Notes under the pieces: generated by a model
What the model was told of the DNA's origin: nothing
Database searches by the model: none
Seen by the model: only the letters and a program-made list of their open reading frames with translations
Program-made: the position numbers and the translations under genes
Shown here: positions 33,660-45,590 of the stretch, piece by piece
Numbering within the stretch: the first letter of the stretch is position 1
Layout of the letters: the number at the start of each line of letters is the position of its first letter
From: Lenzites betulinus
Lineage: Eukaryota; Basidiomycota; Agaricomycetes; Polyporales; Polyporaceae
DNA length: 64,000 bases
Assembly: GCA_022264855.1 (NCBI GenBank)
Contig: JABYQU010000017.1
Coordinates: forward strand, 62,001-126,000
Reading direction: 5' to 3'

Positions 33660-36126
33660 TCACGGGCAGACTAGTGATACCTTCAAAGGCAGCTCGGGGA
33701 CGATGCTCTCTGGCCCGACCGTGGGGTATTCCACAGACGCAAAGTTCCACACAATAGGCGCACCCGTCGGCTCGAACTTGAACCACTGCAACAAGACGAA
33801 CAGGAACGCTTCTGAAAAATATATGAGCACAGGCAAGCAAGGAGTTCAGACCTGTACACCTACTCATTTCGAGCTGGGCAAAGTTGAACCCGCTATATTC
33901 ATTGGTGAGTACATGAGACCACCATTCCGGTATCTGCACACTTACATGCATGCCCTGTTCCCGCCAAGGAATGTCATCCTGTGTTCGGCCGTCTATCAGC
34001 AACAATACTCCCGCTATGTATAGAAAAGGTTGTTACTCACATATGCGAATACACCGCGGGCAGACGCGCTTCCTCGACAGTTTTGGGCACTGAACCCTCC
34101 AGCCAACGCTCCGGTCGCCATTCTGTCGCATCTGGACCCCACAGCGCGGTGTCGACATTGCACGAGAGCATGTCGATGATGATACGAGTGTCTTTGGGAA
34201 CCACTATCGCAGAGATAAGCTCGCCATTATGCCCGCGCACGGGCGTGGCGAGTGGTAAAACAGCGTCCCTGGTGGCACTATGATACGCATGGATGTGAGT
34301 CGATGGCTGATCATGAGGTCACGAGGAGAACATACTCTCGGTAAGCCAATTGAGCACCGGGATAGCTAGTAGGACCCAATGTCAGTACATGTCGTGAAAT
34401 TAACATGGGGCGAGCATGCGCACACTCGAAGTGTCTCACGGCACACGGCATCCAGGTACGGCAATGACATGAGCGGGTCATAATCGAGCATCTCGTTTTG
34501 GCTCTCAGCCTCGACAGCGGCCAGTATCTCAGCACGGAGACGTTCCTGGACGTGCGGATTCTCGGCGAGCAATTGGAGTAAGCGCGCGATCGAGTTAGCT
34601 GTCGTGTCCATGCCAGCAAGAATCATTGTCCTATATTATAATCAGTTCTCTGAATGATGATGACGGGGAACAGGCGGCTGGAGGGAACGCACGAGACTTG
34701 ACCGACAATATCTTCATCGGGGAGCTTATCCTCGGCCGACGCGTACATGTTGGCCTTCACTGCATTAGAGGATTTAGCGCGTGAACTTTCACCGAAAAGG
34801 CCGCTACTCACGGAGGATGCTCATGATGTCCCGGCCCTCGCCGATCTGATGCTTCAATGCATCGTCGCCACGTGCAAGGGCCTCTTTCTTCTCATTGAAG
34901 ATGAGCATGGAGCGAGCGTGGAAGATGTCTGTTATTTCCACCATGCGCTTTATGCTCGGGGTCGAAATTAGCTCCAGCATCCGACGGCGAAACGTAGCCG
35001 AGCCGATGTTCGCGACATATGGCAGAAGGGTACGCGGGACGGCCGTCTTGTGCATCTGGGGGCTGTGCGAAGTAGGGGGAGGGTCGTATAACTTTAAGCA
35101 GCAATATTCAGCAAGGGTTGCCAATGGGGGACGTACAAGAAGTCCTTGACCGTCTTTGCGAACTCATCCGATTCATCCTCGACAAGCGGATCGAAGGAGT
35201 GACCAAGGCCGGCGCGTCCAATTATTTCCAGTGTTGTGCGGCCCGCCCATGAGAGCATGTCGAGCTCCACCGAAGGCGCGGAGCCCTCGTGTGTACCGGC
35301 TTTAACGCGCGTCATCACCGCATCGCGGGTCTGTACAGTTTGACAGTCAGTGTGAGATACCGGCAGGAGAACGGTCGCAACGATCCTACGTCCGGGGTAA
35401 ACAAAATCACGCACTTTGTGAATGATCTCATAGAACAGTGGCGTCATGTTTCGCAGATGTTTGATCGAGAATATCGGATTGAGCATCTTGCGCTGCCGAC
35501 GGTGCCGTTCGCCTGTCAGGAGGTGTGAGAAGCCCATGAGGTGGACGAAGATGCCGAAGCGTACGACGAACCATCGGTTCCGAACAGACCGGGGCCCAGC
35601 ATGATACGCATGTCCCTGAAGGGCAATAATAGTTCAGCTCGTGAGCCATACCACATTCAACACTCAGAACGTACAGTGTGGCCTCTTCGTACGAGTCCTG
35701 ATCCTTCCCGAGTATAGATTGCAACGCTTTCGGGTCGTGAGTGAACAGCCAATATTGCTACGCATGACAGAAGGGGCACGAGAGTGTTAGCATGGACTCG
35801 AAAGATACTAGTATAACACACATTGTACAGGCCATGAAGGGTGTTTGTGCGACCAAATTCATGGCGAAGTCCGACGCGCCAGTCCAGGCTGTGGCGCCCC
35901 ATGAGCTGGTCGATATTACCTGCAATCCGCGTACCTGTGTTATTCACTGAGTAGAGTCCGGCGGACGTAAACACGCACCGGTGAGAAATGATGGAGAAGC
36001 CGGTCCGGGAATATTATTGAGTGGGCTTTTGGCCACGGCCGGCCGGGCTAGCAGTGTCCATGCGATGTACAGGCCCACGACGGCGAGCAACGCCTGAGGG
36101 AATGTGAGGTTCTCGAAAAGTCCCAT
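33660..36126 (-). CDS. Cytochrome P450 A (paralogue of P450 D)
   Basis: A heme monooxygenase, probably ER-anchored. It starts MGLFENLTFPQALLAVVGLY (36126), a hydrophobic anchor, followed by the proline hinge NNIPGPASPSF. Key motifs after splicing are HRRQRKMLNPIFSIKHLRNM (C-helix region), AGMDTTAN (I-helix oxygen site), VCRETLR (ExxR), ATEWRPERWLEG, and the heme loop FLGGNRACIGFNFAQLEM with the ligand Cys. An intron splits this loop. It ends LPLKVSLVCP at 33660. All catalytic landmarks are intact. The protein is very similar to P450 D at the far end of the block, with matching intron positions where I compared them. A TATA-like box lies about 40 bp upstream of the ATG. The family number and substrate are unknown. 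Confidence 0.9.
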
Positions 36127-37310
36127 GTTGGGGGTTGATGGGGCTCATCCCGCTGCGGCGTTGAACTATTTATCGCAAGAGAGCAGGTTGGCCAGGAAAC
36201 AGTGTTCCGATAGGCGTGAAGCCTGATAGTCATCATCCTCTTGCGTGGCTCCTCGTAAGCCCTCAAAGTGGGGATGATGATGGCTCTGTCAGGGCTCTAT
36301 CAGGCTTGTCGGCTGCTATTGAATAACTTCTAGTCGCGCTCCGCAAAAACATCAGTCACTTGCGACCAAATGATGACTTCCCGAGGGCTGATGGAGTGCT
36401 TCGCTGCTTTTTACAGTGTGAAAATGCCCTTTGCCGCTCAATAGTCGGTGAAGACTAGCTGGTAGTAGTTAGTCGCTGTGCAGCCGACCAGGTTCCCTGA
36501 GCGCTGCCGCCCGCACTCGCTTCTTAACATTCTTTGAGTTTTTGATGATTCCACAACATCATCAACATGAGCAGCGAACTTCACTAAATTTAGTGCCTAG
36601 CATGACGGCAGGGGCGCCGAATGATACATTCGCTTATTGACCAACCTTGGCGAACCATCGAAAAGGACTGCCATGTCTTTTCCGACGACGCAACGAGACT
36701 GTATTGTAAACTCACCGGATTCGGTGTTGTGTCGTGGTCACTGCTGTCACTTGTGAGGAAAGTTGGCCGATCTCGTCGACGACAGTCCCGGGCCGAATCA
36801 TCCACTCAATCTCGGTCGATAAGGGAGGCACATCTTGTCCACATGCCCGTGGTTCAGCGGCTTTTTATGAGAGAGCTTGGCGAGAAGCCACGTATTCGGA
36901 TATCTATACTGAGTGTTCATGAGCAGAGGAATCGGATGTGAGCAAACCTGCTCAAAGTGCTTGTGCTGTGGGTAAGAACACGCACCTCCCTTCACACGAA
37001 ACTCCAGCCTGTATCCTCAGGGAGCGACTGTCTTCCGCAGGACTAAAGGCTGCTTAATTTACGAACCTGACCAGCTGAACTTACTACTGCTACCCAGTGA
37101 GTACTAGTGAGTCTCAGTGTATCGCCTTGGAGCCTGAGGTGTGTGCAAAAGAAGCGCTCGAACCAACAACTACAAACGCTGTTGGGCGCCTATAGCGACA
37201 AATGCGTGCTGGAGGACACGAGCGCCTCCGGACTTGTAGGTGGTTCACCTCACTTGCGCTTGACCCTCCTTCTCTCCTCTCCGCCGTCCTCGACTTTCGG
37301 CTCCTCTAAA
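36127..37310. other. Divergent promoter region P450-A / PRP19
   Basis: 1.18 kb between two divergent starts. Apart from the P450-A TATA-like box, I see no gene or repeat. Confidence 0.5.
36166..36173 (-). promoter_or_regulatory. TATA-like box of P450 A
   Basis: The minus strand reads ATAAATAG about 40 bp before the P450-A ATG. This suits a core promoter with a short leader. It is inferred from position. Confidence 0.4.
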
Positions 37311-38941
37311 ATGTCTTTCTTTTGCTCTATCTCTGGAGAGCCGCCGCAGGACCCGGTTGTTTCCGCCAAGTCTGGCCACGTCTACGAAAGGAGGCTCATT
37401 ACGAAGTATATAACCGAGAATGGCACGGACCCCATTACCGGAGACAAGCTTGAGGAGGCCGACCTCATAAGCGTGAAACCTAGTGCGTCTCAACTAACCA
37501 AAGACCACATACTCGTGTTCTGAAGGTGTGCAACTGTGCAGATCCGAAGGCTGCTGCCCCGCGTCCGCCAAATGCCACCTCCATCCCGTCCCTCCTCCAG
37601 ACCCTGCAAAATGAGTGGGACGCGACCATGCTAGAGACGTTCGCGCTCAGGCAACAATACAACTCGCTGCGACAAGAACTGAGCTACGCACTCTACCAGC
37701 AAGACGCTGCTCAACGCGTCGTGGCGCGTCTCATCAAAGAGCGTGATGCTGCCCGGGAGTGCGTCATCCTTCGCTGTGGATGCAGACAGGTCATTAACAC
37801 CTTTTTCTACAGAGCGCTCAGCAGTGTTGCTGCTACCATGAACGTGGAAACCTCGGCTGCAGGCGGTGACGTCGATATGGTGGAGGCTACTCAGGAAGCC
37901 GGTGGTCTTCCCGCCGAGGTGCTGAAGCAAATCGACGAGACGCACCAGAAGCTTTCGGCCGCACGCAAGAAGCGCAAGGCTCCCGCAGGATATGCTACTG
38001 CGGCCGACGTCAAGTCCTACACCAACAAGCACACCATCCCCTCCCTTCACTCACCCTCCCCTGCCGGTATCACATCGTTGGCCGTTTCAACTGCGAACCC
38101 CGACCAATTCCTCACCGGTGGAAATGACAAGGTTGTTCAGGTCTACGACAAGAGCACGGACAAGGTACTCGCGCAGCTCAAGGGCCACACGAAAAAGATC
38201 ACGCACGTCGCCTTCCGCGAGCGCGACGACGAGCCGACCCTTGTCATCTCTGCGAGCGCGGACAAGATTGCGAAGGTTTGGGCACACGACTCCGCCTCGG
38301 GAGAGTACATCCCCAAGGCCACGATCCGGACGCACAAAGGCGAGCTCACCGGCCTCGCGGTGCACCCCACATCGACCCTCCTCGCGCTCAGCTCCGCGGA
38401 CCGCACGTGGTCCCTGCACGACCTCACCGACTTCAGCCAAGTGCTGCGCTCGTCCGAGTCGGAGGAGCCGCTCACCGCGCTCGGCATCCACCCCGACGGC
38501 ACGCTCGTCGCTGTCGGCACCCCAGGCGGGACGATCCAGGTGTTCGACATCCGGAGCGGCGCGGTCGCCGCGACGCTCACGCCCGACGGCACCGCGCCCT
38601 TCACGGTGAACACGCTCTCGTTCTCCGAGAACGGCTACCACCTTGCCGCGCCGGGCTCGCTCGCGTCCGTCGCGGTGTGGGATCTGCGCAAGCCGAAGGT
38701 CGCGAAGACGCTCGCGCTCGGGGACGCGTTCAAGGTGAACCGCGTGTCGTACGACACCAGCGCGGGCTTCCTTGGCGTCGCCGGCAATGAGGGCCTGCGC
38801 GTGTTCGCGCACAAGACGTGGGAGGAGCTCGCGCGCTTCGAGGAGGGTGGCGAGGTCTCGGACTTCGTATTTGGAGCCGACGGGAAGGAGATCTGGGGCG
38901 CAACAGGCAGGGAGGTCCGGATCTGGGGCGGCGCGGCGTAA
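37311..38941 (+). CDS. PRP19: PRP19, pre-mRNA splicing E3 ubiquitin ligase
   Basis: Scaffold and U-box ubiquitin ligase of the NineTeen complex, needed for spliceosome activation. Exons 37311-37482, 37542-37758 and 37813-38941 give 505 residues, the normal length. The N-terminus MSFFCSISGEPPQDPVVS and SGHVYERRLITKYI is the U-box. Then come PRPPNATSIPSLLQTLQ and the tetramerising coiled coil (LRQQYNSLRQELSYALYQQD). The C-terminal half is a WD40 propeller, with repeats such as FLTGGNDKVVQVYD, LVISASADKIAKVWA, LALSSADRTWSLHD and VAVWDLRKPKV. It ends REVRIWGGAA. Introns are 59 and 54 nt. This housekeeping gene sits inside an otherwise accessory P450-rich block, convergent with P450 B (275 bp apart). 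Confidence 0.96.
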
Positions 38942-39215
38942 AAGACGCCCTTCGCGAAGAGCGCGGTGGCGTTGATATGTTTTTTGTCCCCTGTTGCTTG
39001 TGCCTCGTACTGTTTGTAACTTACAGATTGCTGCCGACGAGCGGCCTCATCACCGAATGCTTACGGCCGTTCTCGTGAGACCAACGTGACCGAATGCGCT
39101 CAAAAATCCATTATGCATGTAAGCACCCAAAAAGCAAATAACCCGTCCGTAAGAGTATACCGAGCACTCAACAATATCGTGGTATCTAGTCGCGCTTCGG
39201 CGCTACAGTCAAAAT

Positions 39216-41657
39216 CTATGCAGGGACGTACGGGCGAACGAAGAACGGCAACTGCGCGCCCTTCTTGACCTCGCTCTGCAGCGCCGGGCGTTGCGTGAAC
39301 ATCCCGATCGTCGTCACGTCTGCCGGGTCCGCGGCGAACTCGAACGTGAACGCACGCACGACCGTGAATATCAGTGCCTTGAGCCTGAGCACAAAGTGGC
39401 GCATAAGCAAGCCAATCGACCCTAAGGGCGAAGCCCAGACGTAGCCAGACGTACTCGACGACGGCGAAGCGATAGCCGATGCAGGCGTGCGGCCCGCCCG
39501 AGAACGCAAGCGAGTTGCCCCAGACCCCGGGGATGTTTGCCGCGCCGTCGGGGGGGTTGTCCCAGCGTTCCGGCCTGTGGAGGCGGTCCCGTCAGCCTGA
39601 TGGGTGGCCGCACAATCTCCAAGGATAGATGCGAGCAACGCACCTGAACTCGAGAGCATCCTCGCCCCAGATGGCGGGCGACCGGTTCAGCGCAAGGACA
39701 GAGATCATCACGCGGTTGCCCTTCCCGATGCTGGCGCATACGCGGATATAGCCTCAGCGCTCGCGACTGATAAGTCACAATTCGACTACTCACTGAATAC
39801 TATGCAGGGTTCGTCCCTGGCGGTCGACAATGGGCTCGCTCAACGGGATGACGTCGTCGCGGTCCGCGGCACGGTTCATGAGTGCCACGGGCGAGTGCAG
39901 GCGCATCGTCTCGCGCATGACCTGGTCGAGATACGGGAGCGCCGCAAGGTCGTCCATTGTCGGCGTGTCCGTCGGTGCCGCGAGCAGCTCGTCGCGCAGC
40001 TTCTGTTGGGCGGCTTGGTTGCGGCTGAGCGCGTAGAGGCACCAGGCGGCAGCGGTGCTCGTCGTTTCATGGCCGGCGACGAGGAACCTGTGGATGTAAG
40101 ACATGGTGAGTGTGTGCGCAGGTCCGGGGTGGACTGTAGGTGAGCTACGCACGTGGGGATCTCTGTATAGGTAAACAGCTTCAACACTGTGACGTATGGA
40201 TGAAAGCGTGCAGGTGGATGGGGTACGTACGCGATAAGACCTGCTCGTCGGTTAGGCGCATGTTGTCCGGGACGTCCTTCGCCATGTTCGCCTTAATGAG
40301 AAGCGTCAACAAGTCTCTGCCATGCAAATCCCTTGTCTCCACCCCTCCGTCCGTGCCGGCACGCTCGCGCAAGATTGCCGCTTTTTTGTCTTCGATAAGC
40401 TGTAGGCCAATGCGATACATCACAGCGCGAGCGTCTTTCGTCGCTCGCGTATATTCGTCCGCCTACGTACGAGGGGGCGTCGTAAGTGCGATGTAAGGCG
40501 TAGTGCGGAGTCTGGAGAGACACACGAGGAAGCCGAGGAAAGGTACGGAGTCCGTGAGGATGCGACGGAAAGAAACCGGCGGCGTCACGTTGAAAAGCTG
40601 GTGCAACGCCTTGTACAGTTCGGTCGGCTTGTCCGTGATCTTCAGTGCCTGGAGGTCATAGTCAAAGCCTGTAACGTCCGCACGCAAAGCTCGTGAGGTA
40701 ATGCGGTAGTCGAATGCACTGAGAACTGACCCGCAAGGCCGATGACGTCCAATGTCATTTGCTTGAGGCCCGCTACTACGTTGATGCGTGCGCTTCCGCC
40801 TTGCGCAGAGATTTCCTCCATCCAGACATCTCGTAACTTTTAAACTTGGCGTAAGTTATGCGGTCGAGCAACAACATGAGGATGTACCTCGGCGGACTTG
40901 TCCACAAATATGGGCACGAGTTCCCGCACTGCCGCGAGACCAAATGCGGGGTTCTGAAGACCATATGTTAGCTCTTGAATGGAGATATTGAACGACTCTC
41001 CACGAACCAAGATCGCCCTCTACGCGTTCAAAGAGGTCAGAAACAACCTAGGGTGAATGCATGACATGAACTTACCTGTGCCTTGTGTGTTTCGCCTACC
41101 GTCGCCACAAAGTCGCTTAGCTTATTTGTGGCAGCGCCACTGCCAGGGAACGGGCATACCTTCCGCTACCAGAACACCTGATATCGCGTTACACGTGGCG
41201 TCAGTACATATGCTTACGCGAACGATGATGTTGAGCACTGACTATTACCAACAACCTTAGCGGCGGGAAGCCTAAACTCCCAGGGCTTGGAGTAGTTGCC
41301 GGACTGCATGATATGTCGTATTACTTGGGGATCGCATGTCCACAGGCTAGGAATCTAGCATCATGAGTGCCGCTCAGCTCATGTTGCACCAACTCGGTAA
41401 CAACAAGCGAGCCTAACACTCACATTCAACAGCCAGCGACTGAACACATTGGTCCCGTACTCTGCAACCCACTGCTGAGCGGTCTTGAACTTCGCTGCCC
41501 TGAATATCTGGTTTACGTGTCCATAGAACGCGCTCGGACTCGGCGGGCCTCTCAGGGCGCGCAGAGGAGACAGATAGATGCTGACGCAGGTGCGCCAAAA
41601 TACGCGCAGTGCTACAGCCCCAAGTACGTACACTAGGCCGCTGACGAGGGAGACCAT
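39216..41657 (-). CDS. Cytochrome P450 B
   Basis: A heme monooxygenase with an N-terminal hydrophobic anchor (MVSLVSGLVYVLGAVALRVF, start 41657) followed by the LRGPPSPSAFYGH hinge. Exons then give ITDKPTELYKALHQLFNVTP, GRDLLTLLIKANMAKDVPDN, the I-helix FLVAGHETTSTAAAW, the ExxR helix QVMRETMRLHSP, ALEFRPERWDNPP, and the heme loop FSGGPHACIGYRFAVVEY. It ends AQLPFFVRPYVPA at 39216. Motifs are complete. It is clearly different from P450 A/D and from P450 C, so it stands for a separate P450 family. Several exon ends in the N-terminal third (40.7-41.5 kb) were not resolved exactly. Substrate unknown. Confidence 0.87.
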
Positions 41658-43220
41658 GAGTGGAGAGAAGTAACTAAGCTACTGGACGTTGAACGGCGGT
41701 GAATTTCGCTGGCGCAAGCTCGGAGCCCAATGGGGATGGGCGTGCGAAACGGAACGGACGGCACCCGCGCGTCAGGGGTGGATGGACATGAGCAAGATGC
41801 CCACCGCGTGTTCAGACAAATTGCGAAGACCATGAGGCTGTTCCACCCGACTTCTATGGGCTTGGAACACGGATTCTGCAGCCGCTCCGCAGAATCTCCA
41901 GGGCAAGTGTCCCAAAGTTCAAACCTTCCGAAGCTCCTGTCAGCTGAGGCTGTAAGCCCCCCAGTTCTTGACACCACATTGAACCACCTCGAACGACTGC
42001 CAGGCGGCGCCCGGCGACATGGGAACGAGAGAGGAAGATAGAGCGCAGCCTGATTGTCAGAGAGGATTTGTCCTTATGTGGTTTCCCATCAACCTAAGCA
42101 TATATTAGACGCCCATGCGCGATGTTGTGTGCTACTGACTCTCTGTCCCGCTGCGACCACCATAGGTTCTTCGTCGAATGAGCTAACTCGTATGCCACCT
42201 CCTCGGCGGTGGCTCTCGTCTGCGACAACACCAATGAGCGTGCTCGCCGAACATACAGATACGCATGACAGCGCATCCTGTGACGCCATCGACGCTGAGC
42301 GCTGAGTTATCAAATCTTCGGTACTTGTGATCTGGTCGCAAAGTGCCTACCAAATGATGCAAAAGAAACCAGTTTGGCACGCTGAAACACTCTGTGCGTG
42401 ATGTTTTTACTGAGTAGATGTATGAACTGAACTTCCACAGCGCTGATAATTCTTAGTAAGTCATGCATACTTCATCTCCGATGAGGACGTGGCACCGTAT
42501 CTAATTCGCCGAGGTCAATGCTCACACAGTCTACTTTCCTTCGCTAGGGTCGTCTAAATTTGAGTACTCCCATGCGAACCGGTGGGGTAGACGGTACACA
42601 ACTAGTCCCTGTGTATTTATGCACCGCAAACTGAGCTCCTACCTCAACACGTGCGCAGTACAATATTGGTCAGTCTCATCGTATCGATGGGAGACGTCTA
42701 CTGATATCCTCACTGTTGTACGCTGCTAGATGGGCGTACCACCCCTACATGGCACTGCAATGTGGTCTTTGCGTGCCGCATAACAAATACGCGCGGTTCT
42801 CGTCTGAGGCGCCTCCAGCGTTGGAAGTACGTCGGCCGAGCCAGGCACTTCCGAGTCATCCCACCTGCCTGAGAGTTGAGGTCCCGCCAAGCTTCTGGAA
42901 GACCTGTCGTGTCATTGCTATACCGAGTATTGAAAGCCCCACTCGCCCATCCGCCGTGTGCCCGGCAGAACGAGTGCGCTCAGCAACTACTCGAATCGGC
43001 GGCTGTAAACGGCACTGCGGCGCTTCGATGTAACAGCCCCTGATGATGGGCTATGTCAACGGAAAGCCAACTCAGAGGCCGGGACACTTTGAGCGGACTT
43101 CCCTCGGTGAGCGCGCTGTCCAATTGGATTTGGACGACGAGGATCACACGTTCTTCGAGAGTGCTATATAGCAACGTATGACCCCCTCCGGCGCCCTCCG
43201 ACCGCCCTCAGGATAGCACG
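41658..43220. other. Divergent promoter region P450-B / DUF6534
   Basis: 1.56 kb without a recognisable gene, repeat or RNA. A TATA box for the plus-strand gene is at 43165-43170. Confidence 0.5.
43165..43170 (+). promoter_or_regulatory. TATA box of the DUF6534-like gene
   Basis: TATATA within GCTATATAGC, 50-56 bp before the ATG at 43221. The placement fits a core promoter. Confidence 0.45.
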
Positions 43221-45590
43221 ATGTCTGTACCGTCTCCGGCCCAATATCTTTCTGACCTCGCCAGGTTCAAGGAGGGAATCGGCGCATGGCTCATAGGAAC
43301 GTTCATTTCCACCCTGTGAGTAGTTCATACCTCACCTCTGACACATTTCCGATACACATACTCATAAAATGTGCGACGATGTAGCGTTGTTGGAATGGTA
43401 CTGCAACAAGCATTCCGCTATTTCCGCTTGTATCCATCCGACCCGTTGTACATGAAAGCATGGGTACGATTCTACATCTGCTTGGCAGCGCGCGTAATTG
43501 TAAAATTCATGGTGCACAGGTTATCATCGCAGTGTATGTAGCCACTGCAACCACTTCACACATGTCTTGTTCAAATCGGATAAATCCAGCCTTCTGGATC
43601 TACTGACGACAGCATTCTCTATGCATGTCGCGTACGTTCTACCTGAAACCTTTGCATCCCATGCGGTGGCTGAGTAATGTCGTGCAGCTATTACTATCTA
43701 GTCACGTACTACCTGAACCCCGCGGTCTTCACGAGGAAAGATGTCTGGTAGGTGTACTGATACACCAGCGTATTCTCTCGCCTCTGACACTTGCCTTCCC
43801 GTAGGACTTCGGCAGTACGTTCACTTTCCCCGCGGTAATTTATTACCCGGAGCACAATACTCACGATCCGTCAATCGGCGTCAGTTCGTGACCATATTCG
43901 GAGTACGTCTAATGGCCATCCCGAACGTCTATCGTGCGCATGTGCTAATGTTTCCCCTGTCCACAGCCCTTGAATAATCTGGCAGCTGAATGGTCAGCCG
44001 GCGGTCCTGTCAATCCCATGCCAATGAATAGCGGGCTAATGACATAGCACACAACAGCTTCTTCGCCCGTCGTGTGTGGATGAGTATGTGGGCCTCCAAT
44101 ACGAACCAATCCGCCCTGCTGAATTTGTAATTATATTGCAGTTGGGCGCCGGTACAGGCTCGTCGCTGTATCTGCTGTAAGTGTACCCTCGTGTTAGTAG
44201 AACACATATACTAACGATGCTTTAGATGATTATGATCTTGGCATCCTGTGGTAAGCGCAGTATCACTGTGGCGTACGAAGCGGATCGCTGAACATGACAC
44301 CGACGTCTCCTCAACTAGGATTTTACTTTAGTACGCTCTTCCGGCGGTGCTGTCACCTTATGTCCGACGCTAACTCACATCATCTCCACAGCGGTCGCCC
44401 AGCAAGCGTATGTGACCCAATAGCCATTCTACGACACGCTCGTTGACGCATACTACGCAGTTTCGCGCTCGCAAACATCGAAGTTGCGGCAGACACTGGG
44501 GCGGTACGCTCTCAATACTCCAACCATACATGGCGTCCCCAAGGCTAACGGTTGTTCAGTGGCTACCATCCGTGTCCGCCGCGTTGCTCCTCGGGAGTGA
44601 CCTGCAATTGACAGCCGTGCTCGTGTTCTTCTTGCATGGAAATCGGACCGGGCTGAAACGGTAAGTTTTTCTCCCAGTCTCGCATTCCCGTTGACAAGTC
44701 GCGTATTGGTGCTAAATGTGTCCACAGCACGAACTCAATGGTGGATATCCTCATCGCTTACACCATGAGTACAGGTAAGCCCGAGGTTTCTATATGACCC
44801 AGAGGGCAAGGTCTAACGGCGGCACGCCGACAGGGGCACTTGTCTGGTGCGTCTTCGCATACCAACGGGGCGTCACCATCTTGGGTTGAAGCGCTCATTG
44901 ATTCTATGTAGTGTGTTGAACGTCGTGTCCCTCGTAATGGCAAGTCACAGCTCCTCAACCAACTAATCGGGTCAAGCTCACATAGGAATCACAGTCCATT
45001 ACCTTCACCCACAACATCATATACGCTGCGGCGACGTTGGTCGTCAAATCAGGTATGTACCCGATGGCTTCTTGCGGCAAGAGTGTTCTGCTTGATTCTG
45101 ATCTACGTCTGTTCGTGGTGCCCACCATCGCAGTGTACACCAGCTCGTTCCTCGCCGCGTACGTTTCCGCCTCTCTTCCTCTCAAACGCCGCATGCTTCT
45201 GGCGCTGACAGGGCATCTATCCACACAGACTGAATACCCGCCAGATGATTCGTGCGCGCGGCGAGCTCGACGAAGACTCGGACATTGGCGGCGGAATCAT
45301 CTTCGGCGAAAAAGTGCCTGAGAACGGGCCTGTCAGAAAAGTCGAACACCCGCTAACTTCCGTGAGTAACGTTACCCATCATCGCGGATGCATTCTGTGT
45401 GGCGACGATCGCTGATAAGAGCCCATGTTGGCAGGAGGTCGTGTTCGCGAGGTCGCCGCTGCGCACGCAGGACACGGAGACGGGAATCAGTACGCACTCG
45501 GGCGACGACTCGGAGAAGCGTTCTCCTGGGAGCATGGGCGGCGATTCCGACTTGAAGCGACGTGGTGCGTTCGGGACGGCGACCGTGTAA
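43221..45590 (+). CDS. DUF6534-type multi-pass membrane protein
   Basis: A member of a basidiomycete family of seven-helix-like membrane proteins of unknown function. About 21 introns had to be removed. Rebuilt pieces include LARFKEGIGAWLIGTFISTL, VVGMVLQQAFRYFRLYPSDP, LYMKAWVIIAV, LLDLLTTAFSMHVAYYYLVT, CFFARRVWM, SDLQLTAVLVFFLHGNRTGL, KRTNSMVDILIAYTMSTG, TFTHNIIYAAATLVVKS, LNTRQMIRARGELDED and an acidic/Ser tail ending GAFGTATV. The FFARRVW, RTGxKRTNSMVDxLIxYT and LNxRxxxR blocks match the family as I remember it. Several exons are tiny (44319-44330 is 12 nt, 44392-44407 is 16 nt) and the intron 44940-44985 starts with GC. The join from 43.80 to 44.06 kb is the least certain. Homologues often lie near P450 genes, but their role is unknown. 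Confidence 0.78.
44940..44985 (+). other. GC-AG intron in the DUF6534-like gene
   Basis: The donor is GCAAGT, the best GC-type consensus. A branch-like AACTAAT lies inside and the acceptor is CATAG. There is no GT that keeps frame between LVM and ESQSITF. Length is 46 nt. Confidence 0.75.

Noticed and set aside
38087..38812. 241-codon minus-strand frame
   Set aside because: Antisense to the WD40 exon of PRP19.
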